DNA of 64,000 nucleotides. Origin: Ferrimonas futtsuensis DSM 18154. Lineage in GTDB: Bacteria; Pseudomonadota; Gammaproteobacteria; Enterobacterales; Shewanellaceae. The DNA lies in the NCBI RefSeq assembly GCF_000422645.1, contig NZ_AUGL01000006.1, positions 186,001-250,000 of the forward strand, given 5' to 3'. Below the pieces are notes generated by a model. The model did not search any database, was not told the origin of the DNA, and saw nothing but the letters and a program-made list of their open reading frames with translations. Of this stretch, positions 60,300 through 64,000 are shown piece after piece (position 1 is the first letter of the stretch; each line of letters starts with the position of its first letter). The position numbers and the translations under genes were made by a program.

Positions 60300-60944
60300 T
60301 TAGCTCCAACGGCCATTGAGAAAGCGGCTTTCCCTCAACCAGATCTGCAGGCGACCAAACCAGGATTTGTGGGACAACCAGCAGAGGCGCCGCGACAGTG
60401 AGCTCGCCAGTTCTCGTCCCAATGCGGGCAACGCGCTGCGATTAAGAATCACCCCCATCAGCACGACCCCCTGGTGATTCAATCGAATCTTCAGCCGCTC
60501 AAGCTTCTCTTCGTCGTCCCGGCCGCCATCCACCACCAGCAGCACGCCCTGGCAACCGGATATAGCCAGAATGCCCCGCTCATCCAGGGCCGAGCCGGCG
60601 TGCACCACCACAGTGCTGAACTCTTGCTGCCACCGAAGCAACGCCTGAACCAGGCTGTTGAGCTGCAGCGGCCTGTCCTGCTGTGGCGCCCCCAGATAGG
60701 CCAAACCACTCCGGTCGCCGATGGCAGTGTGAGCGCTGATATCATCCAGGCTCCAGGCGGCAGGCGATTGCTCCGCCAGCCCCACCATCAGCGTGGTCCC
60801 CCCCAGTGACTGAAGCCGCGCCGCAAGGGCCTTGCTGACCCAGGCGGCGCTGCCCCCGCCAAGATCGGCCACGGCCAGGCTGGAGACCGCTTTGCGTTCC
60901 AGCATGGTGGTCAGGCCCGAAAACGGGTCACGGGTCACAATCAT
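60300..60944 (-). CDS. P-loop-like polysaccharide protein (SypD/CpsD-like), Walker A degenerate
   Basis: 214 aa. It shows the ParA/BY-kinase fold pattern: VSSLAVADLGGGSAAWVSKALAARL at the P-loop position, FSTVVVHAGSALDERGILAISGCQGVLLVVDGGRDDEEKL at the Walker A'/B region, and a C-terminal ILNRS. The P-loop has no GK(S/T), so it should not bind ATP normally. SypD of the syp locus and CpsD-like tyrosine kinases occupy this place. No tyrosine cluster is seen at the end. It overlaps the SLBB gene by four bases. Confidence 0.7.
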   Translation of the reverse strand: MIVTRDPFSGLTTMLERKAVSSLAVADLGGGSAAWVSKALAARLQSLGGTTLMVGLAEQSPAAWSLDDISAHTAIGDRSGLAYLGAPQQDRPLQLNSLVQALLRWQQEFSTVVVHAGSALDERGILAISGCQGVLLVVDGGRDDEEKLERLKIRLNHQGVVLMGVILNRSALPALGRELASSLSRRLCWLSHKSWFGRLQIWLRESRFLNGRWS

Positions 60945-63031
60945 ATGGCACCTCCCAGGGCAATAAGCGCAACGATGCTCAACGCATCCCTGACCCCATT
61001 GATGAACACGTGCCAGTTTGACTGCTCCTCATTGGGCACGTAAACGGTGTCACCGGGGCGCAACACCGGGATCTGCGCATAGTTGGGTCTCATGACAAAC
61101 TCCTTGAGATCAAACACCCTGGCCTGAGGTTCACAACAGCTGTGCTGAACGACGATGATCTTCTCGATGTAGGCGTTCTCCTTCGGACCTCCGGCCTCAG
61201 CCAGCAGATCCAGCAGGTTCATGGTGTCATCGAAGCTGTAACGTCCCGGCTTGTTGACCGCCCCCATCAGGCGAACCACCTGCTCAGCAGGCTTCTCCAG
61301 CCACTGCCTGTCTCTCTGAGGCAGGAAGATGGTGTCCCCCGGCAGCACCTTGGGCAAGACGCTTTCGTCGCCGGTTTCGAAGTAACGCGCCAGGTTTAGC
61401 TGAGTCACCCTGGCCTGGCTGCCGTCTCTGTGGGTGATCCGAATCTGACCCAGGTCGGCCTCATCGGTGGGGCCGTCCGCCGCGGCGAGGATGTCCAGGA
61501 AACTCAGCTGGGCGGTGAAGGCATAACGCCCGGGAGACTCTACCTGGCCAAAGACATAGATGGAGCTCTCCGGCCCCTGACGGATCCAGGAGGATTTGTT
61601 GTCCGTGGGGTCCCAGGGCAGTTCGTTGACTATGACGGTATCCCCTGCCTCCAGATCCGGCAGCGCGGCGTAGCTGCCCCCCTGCTTGATGAACTTGTCC
61701 AGGTCGAACAGGCGCTTTTCGCCACTCTCCTTGAGAATCTCAATCTCGGCCAGATTCGCATGCTGCTTAGGGCCCTCCGCATGGGCAAACAGGTCCAGGA
61801 AGGACATGGCATCATCCCACTCATACCGGCCCGGTTTGTTCATGGCGCCGACAATTTTGATCGCCCGATCCGACGGGATCTTCAGCCAGGACTTCTCATT
61901 CACGTCGGTTTTCTCGGGGACAAAGATGACATCTCCAGGCTCAATGGCAGGCAGCGGGGTCGTTTGTCGGCTCTCGGTGTAAGAGAGCAGATCCACCTCG
62001 ACCACACTCTGGTTTTGGCGTAACAGGCGGATGTTGCGCGTCTCGGCGAAGCGTGTCGGTCCTCCCGCATTGGCCAACAGGTCCAGGAAGGTCACCTGAT
62101 CGCCGGTTTCGTAGGCTCCCGGCTGCTGGACCTCACCCATCACATAGACGGTTCTTTGGGTGTTGGACACGACGTCGACCTGAATGGGGACATACACCAG
62201 GGTTCCCGGCCCCACCGGCGGCAACGTCTGGGACTCCCCTTCATCCAGGTAGCTTTTCAGGTCAAACAGGTAAGGCACATTGTCGGTGATCACCCGGATA
62301 TGGCTGACGTCGCCATAGCGGGTCACCCCTTCGGCCCGCATCAGGGCATCCACCAGATTCATCTCGCCCTTAATGGAGAAGGTTCCGGGATTTCGTACTT
62401 CGCCAAACAGGGTGATTGCTTCCCGTTTGCCGGCGCCATCTCCCCCCGCGATCAGCGAGCGGGCATCAAAATTCACTTCCACATTGCCGGTGAGCGGCGA
62501 AGCCGGGACGAACAGCCTGTCCTCGCTCCTCAGTGCTGGCAGCAGGGTGTCATCCCCGCTGTCCAGATACGCCTTGTAGTCGAAGGGTATGATCTGTTCC
62601 TGTCGCTGCACCTGAAGGCGGTCCAACTGGGCACCGGGACGCAGGCCGCCCGCGGCCTCAATCGCCATCTGCACATTTCCGTCTGCCGGCAGTAACACCT
62701 CTCCCGGAGCATCCACATAGCCCAGCACCCGAATCAGCAGTTGCGGGGCTTCCAGTTCGAGGTCAAACTGATCCAGGTTGATGTAGACACTGGAGAGCGC
62801 CAGTTTCACCGTGGCCTTTGCCTGCTCCAGGGTCTTACCACGCAGGGCCACCCTGCCCGCCTCTGGCAATCGGATCTTTCCCTGATTATCCAGTTGGAAA
62901 GGCTGGTCAAAGTCTGGCTCGCCAGGCAACAGCACCATCAGGCTGTCCCCGGGCTTCAGCCGCCGCTCCTCTTCGGCCTGAAGAGGCAGCATCACCAGCA
63001 CCAACACTAGCAGGCAGAGGTATCTCATCAC
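60941..63031 (-). CDS. Polysaccharide export protein with six SLBB repeats (SypC-like)
   Basis: 696 aa. Signal peptide MMRYLCLLVLVLVMLPLQA and a Poly_export domain (LKPGDSLMVLLPGEPDFDQPFQL...). Six SLBB units follow, marked by G-V/A-x-x-PG-x(Y/F) motifs near residues 108, 208, 300, 395, 500 and 595. A C-terminal hydrophobic segment (DALSIVALIALGGAI) could anchor it. It is an outer-membrane/periplasmic conduit like Wza or SypC for exporting polysaccharide. It overlaps the OmpA-type gene by four bases. Confidence 0.9.
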   Translation of the reverse strand: MMRYLCLLVLVLVMLPLQAEEERRLKPGDSLMVLLPGEPDFDQPFQLDNQGKIRLPEAGRVALRGKTLEQAKATVKLALSSVYINLDQFDLELEAPQLLIRVLGYVDAPGEVLLPADGNVQMAIEAAGGLRPGAQLDRLQVQRQEQIIPFDYKAYLDSGDDTLLPALRSEDRLFVPASPLTGNVEVNFDARSLIAGGDGAGKREAITLFGEVRNPGTFSIKGEMNLVDALMRAEGVTRYGDVSHIRVITDNVPYLFDLKSYLDEGESQTLPPVGPGTLVYVPIQVDVVSNTQRTVYVMGEVQQPGAYETGDQVTFLDLLANAGGPTRFAETRNIRLLRQNQSVVEVDLLSYTESRQTTPLPAIEPGDVIFVPEKTDVNEKSWLKIPSDRAIKIVGAMNKPGRYEWDDAMSFLDLFAHAEGPKQHANLAEIEILKESGEKRLFDLDKFIKQGGSYAALPDLEAGDTVIVNELPWDPTDNKSSWIRQGPESSIYVFGQVESPGRYAFTAQLSFLDILAAADGPTDEADLGQIRITHRDGSQARVTQLNLARYFETGDESVLPKVLPGDTIFLPQRDRQWLEKPAEQVVRLMGAVNKPGRYSFDDTMNLLDLLAEAGGPKENAYIEKIIVVQHSCCEPQARVFDLKEFVMRPNYAQIPVLRPGDTVYVPNEEQSNWHVFINGVRDALSIVALIALGGAI

Positions 63032-63855
63032 TCTCTCCTCGACGCATCGTCCCAGTGGCGCAGGGCCACCTGTTCGGAGTCATCCTCATTGGTGGACAGC
63101 ACCAGAGTGACCCTGCGGTTGGCAAGCCGCCCGGTCGGGGTGGTGTTGTCCCCAACAGGCTGGGATTCTCCTCTGGTCTCCAGGGTCAGCTGATGCTGGC
63201 GTACCCCCTGCTTCAGCAGAAACTCGGAGACCGACTGGGCACGGTGGGCGGCCAGGGTGTGGTTGTACTCCTCACTGCCTCGATGATCCGCATGTCCGGT
63301 GATCGTCAGGTGCCAGTGAGGGTGTGCCATCAGCTCGGTGGCCAGGTACGCCAACCGCTGTTGAAACTCCGGCAACAGCTCCGCCTGATCATCGGCAAAC
63401 TGCTCGGAAAAGAGCAGCCGGCTTACCTGGCTGTTACCGAGCTGGCTCAGGGAAGAGGCGGCGACGGGTGACGGGCGATGTGCCTGACAGCCAAGCTTGG
63501 CGGTCACATAATTGAGTCGAACCCCGAGGCGATGAACCTGATCCTCAACAACCAACATGGTCTCCGCGGCATCGGCCAACAACCCGTCCGCCAGTTCACC
63601 TCTGACCCGGGCCAACAGCAGCTCTGCCTGCATCTGGCGGGCGGGCAAGCAGGCCATGGAACCGCGCAGGCGCAGCAGATCCAGGCCCATCTGCGCCTCC
63701 ACCGTGCGCTGCCTCAACTGCTGCTGCTCCTGCTGGAAGGCCGGCGAGTTGAGGTAGCTCTCCCAGGGCGTTTTCTCATCGGCCATGCCGCCCTGCCCCT
63801 GCTCGGGCCACTGAGCACAGCCACTGAGCAACACAACGACCAACAGCCCTCTCAT
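63028..63855 (-). CDS. OmpA-family lipoprotein (SypB-like)
   Basis: 275 aa. Lipoprotein signal MRGLLVVVLLSGC, a helical Gln-rich region (35-150), and a C-terminal OmpA/MotB domain (about 155-265) with ITGHADHRGSEEYNHTLAAHRAQSVSEFLLKQGV. It should tether the export system to peptidoglycan. It occupies the sypB position. Four-base overlaps on both sides give strict coupling. Confidence 0.88.
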   Translation of the reverse strand: MRGLLVVVLLSGCAQWPEQGQGGMADEKTPWESYLNSPAFQQEQQQLRQRTVEAQMGLDLLRLRGSMACLPARQMQAELLLARVRGELADGLLADAAETMLVVEDQVHRLGVRLNYVTAKLGCQAHRPSPVAASSLSQLGNSQVSRLLFSEQFADDQAELLPEFQQRLAYLATELMAHPHWHLTITGHADHRGSEEYNHTLAAHRAQSVSEFLLKQGVRQHQLTLETRGESQPVGDNTTPTGRLANRRVTLVLSTNEDDSEQVALRHWDDASRRE

Positions 63856-64000
63856 GCGGCCACCTCACCACCAACGAACGGAATGGCGCGATCCACCCTG
63901 AGCATAGTCAGAATGCGCTTAGGTTGGCCGTGTACCCCATGCAGCTGGAGGACACGTTGCTGGCTCTTGAGGCGCTTAAACAGGTAGATGATGGCGCCAA
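63852..64000 (-). CDS. STAS-domain anti-sigma-factor antagonist, 3' part (SypA-like)
   Basis: Only the last 49 codons are inside the window; the frame runs off the right edge. The residues AIIYLFKRLKSQQRVLQLHGVHGQPKRILTMLRVDRAIPFV resemble the C-terminal helix/strand of STAS proteins (L.L..RL...G..L.L.G....V..ML). The stop overlaps the OmpA-family start (ATGA). In Vibrio fischeri the STAS protein SypA heads sypABCD; the same order here supports this call. Confidence 0.7.
   Translation of the reverse strand, partial: GAIIYLFKRLKSQQRVLQLHGVHGQPKRILTMLRVDRAIPFVGGEVAA

Overview
The window reads as chromosome of a gammaproteobacterium of the Shewanella/Ferrimonas type. Reasons: gene order thrS-infC-rpmI-rplT, a UspE/TtcA/Nif3 housekeeping set, several multiheme c-type cytochromes, an extracellular DMSO-respiration operon with MtrA/MtrB-like partners (DmsE/DmsF), a TorS/TorT/TorR system, a LuxU/LuxO-like pair and many tRNA-Val(GAC) copies. 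The GC-rich coding sequence fits Ferrimonas better than most Shewanella; this is inference from composition and gene content only.

Layout. 1-9.6 kb: housekeeping (uspE, ttcA, a Nif3-family gene, a small basic protein, rplT-rpmI-infC-thrS on the minus strand with an AUA start for infC and a candidate thrS translational operator, a CPXCG protein, riboflavin synthase, a MATE pump). 9.6-16.9 kb: two pairs of tRNA-Val(GAC) genes in mirrored order bracket ccoG, a MocR-type regulator, an Hsp20, a prepilin, an octaheme HAO-like cytochrome and D-lactate dehydrogenase. 16.9-24.4 kb: ovoA (ovothiol), an SF1 helicase-like ATPase, the pxpBCA 5-oxoprolinase operon and a WYL regulator. 24.4-40.7 kb: SulP transporter, a large GGDEF-EAL protein, a SWIM protein divergent from ravA-viaA, small DUF proteins, two chemoreceptors, a LysE exporter with its AraC-type partner, and an acetyltransferase.

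41-54 kb is a respiratory block. dmsE-dmsF-dmsA-dmsB-dmsG encode a decaheme cytochrome, an outer-membrane barrel, a Tat/lipobox molybdoenzyme, an iron-sulfur subunit and a chaperone, with no DmsC-type anchor. It is followed by torS, torT and torR without any torCAD in the window. Two direct TTCATA hexamers four bases apart, one embedded in a perfect CTGTTCATAT decamer, lie upstream of dmsE, so TorR probably controls DMSO reductase here. Next to torR are a lipoprotein and a Tat-exported diheme protein of unknown role; a perfect CRP-type palindrome separates these from a ToxR-like/FidL-like membrane regulator pair.

55.6-64 kb: a tRNA-Cys gene is followed by two degenerate tRNA-Cys copies in an exact 127-bp tandem array. 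Then come yvcK, a LuxU-like Hpt protein, a glycosyltransferase behind a candidate sigma-54 promoter, and a LuxO/SypG-like sigma-54 activator. The window ends in a four-gene overlapping operon resembling sypABCD of Vibrio fischeri (STAS, OmpA lipoprotein, six-SLBB export protein, P-loop protein without a Walker A lysine), which suggests a quorum/biofilm-polysaccharide locus.
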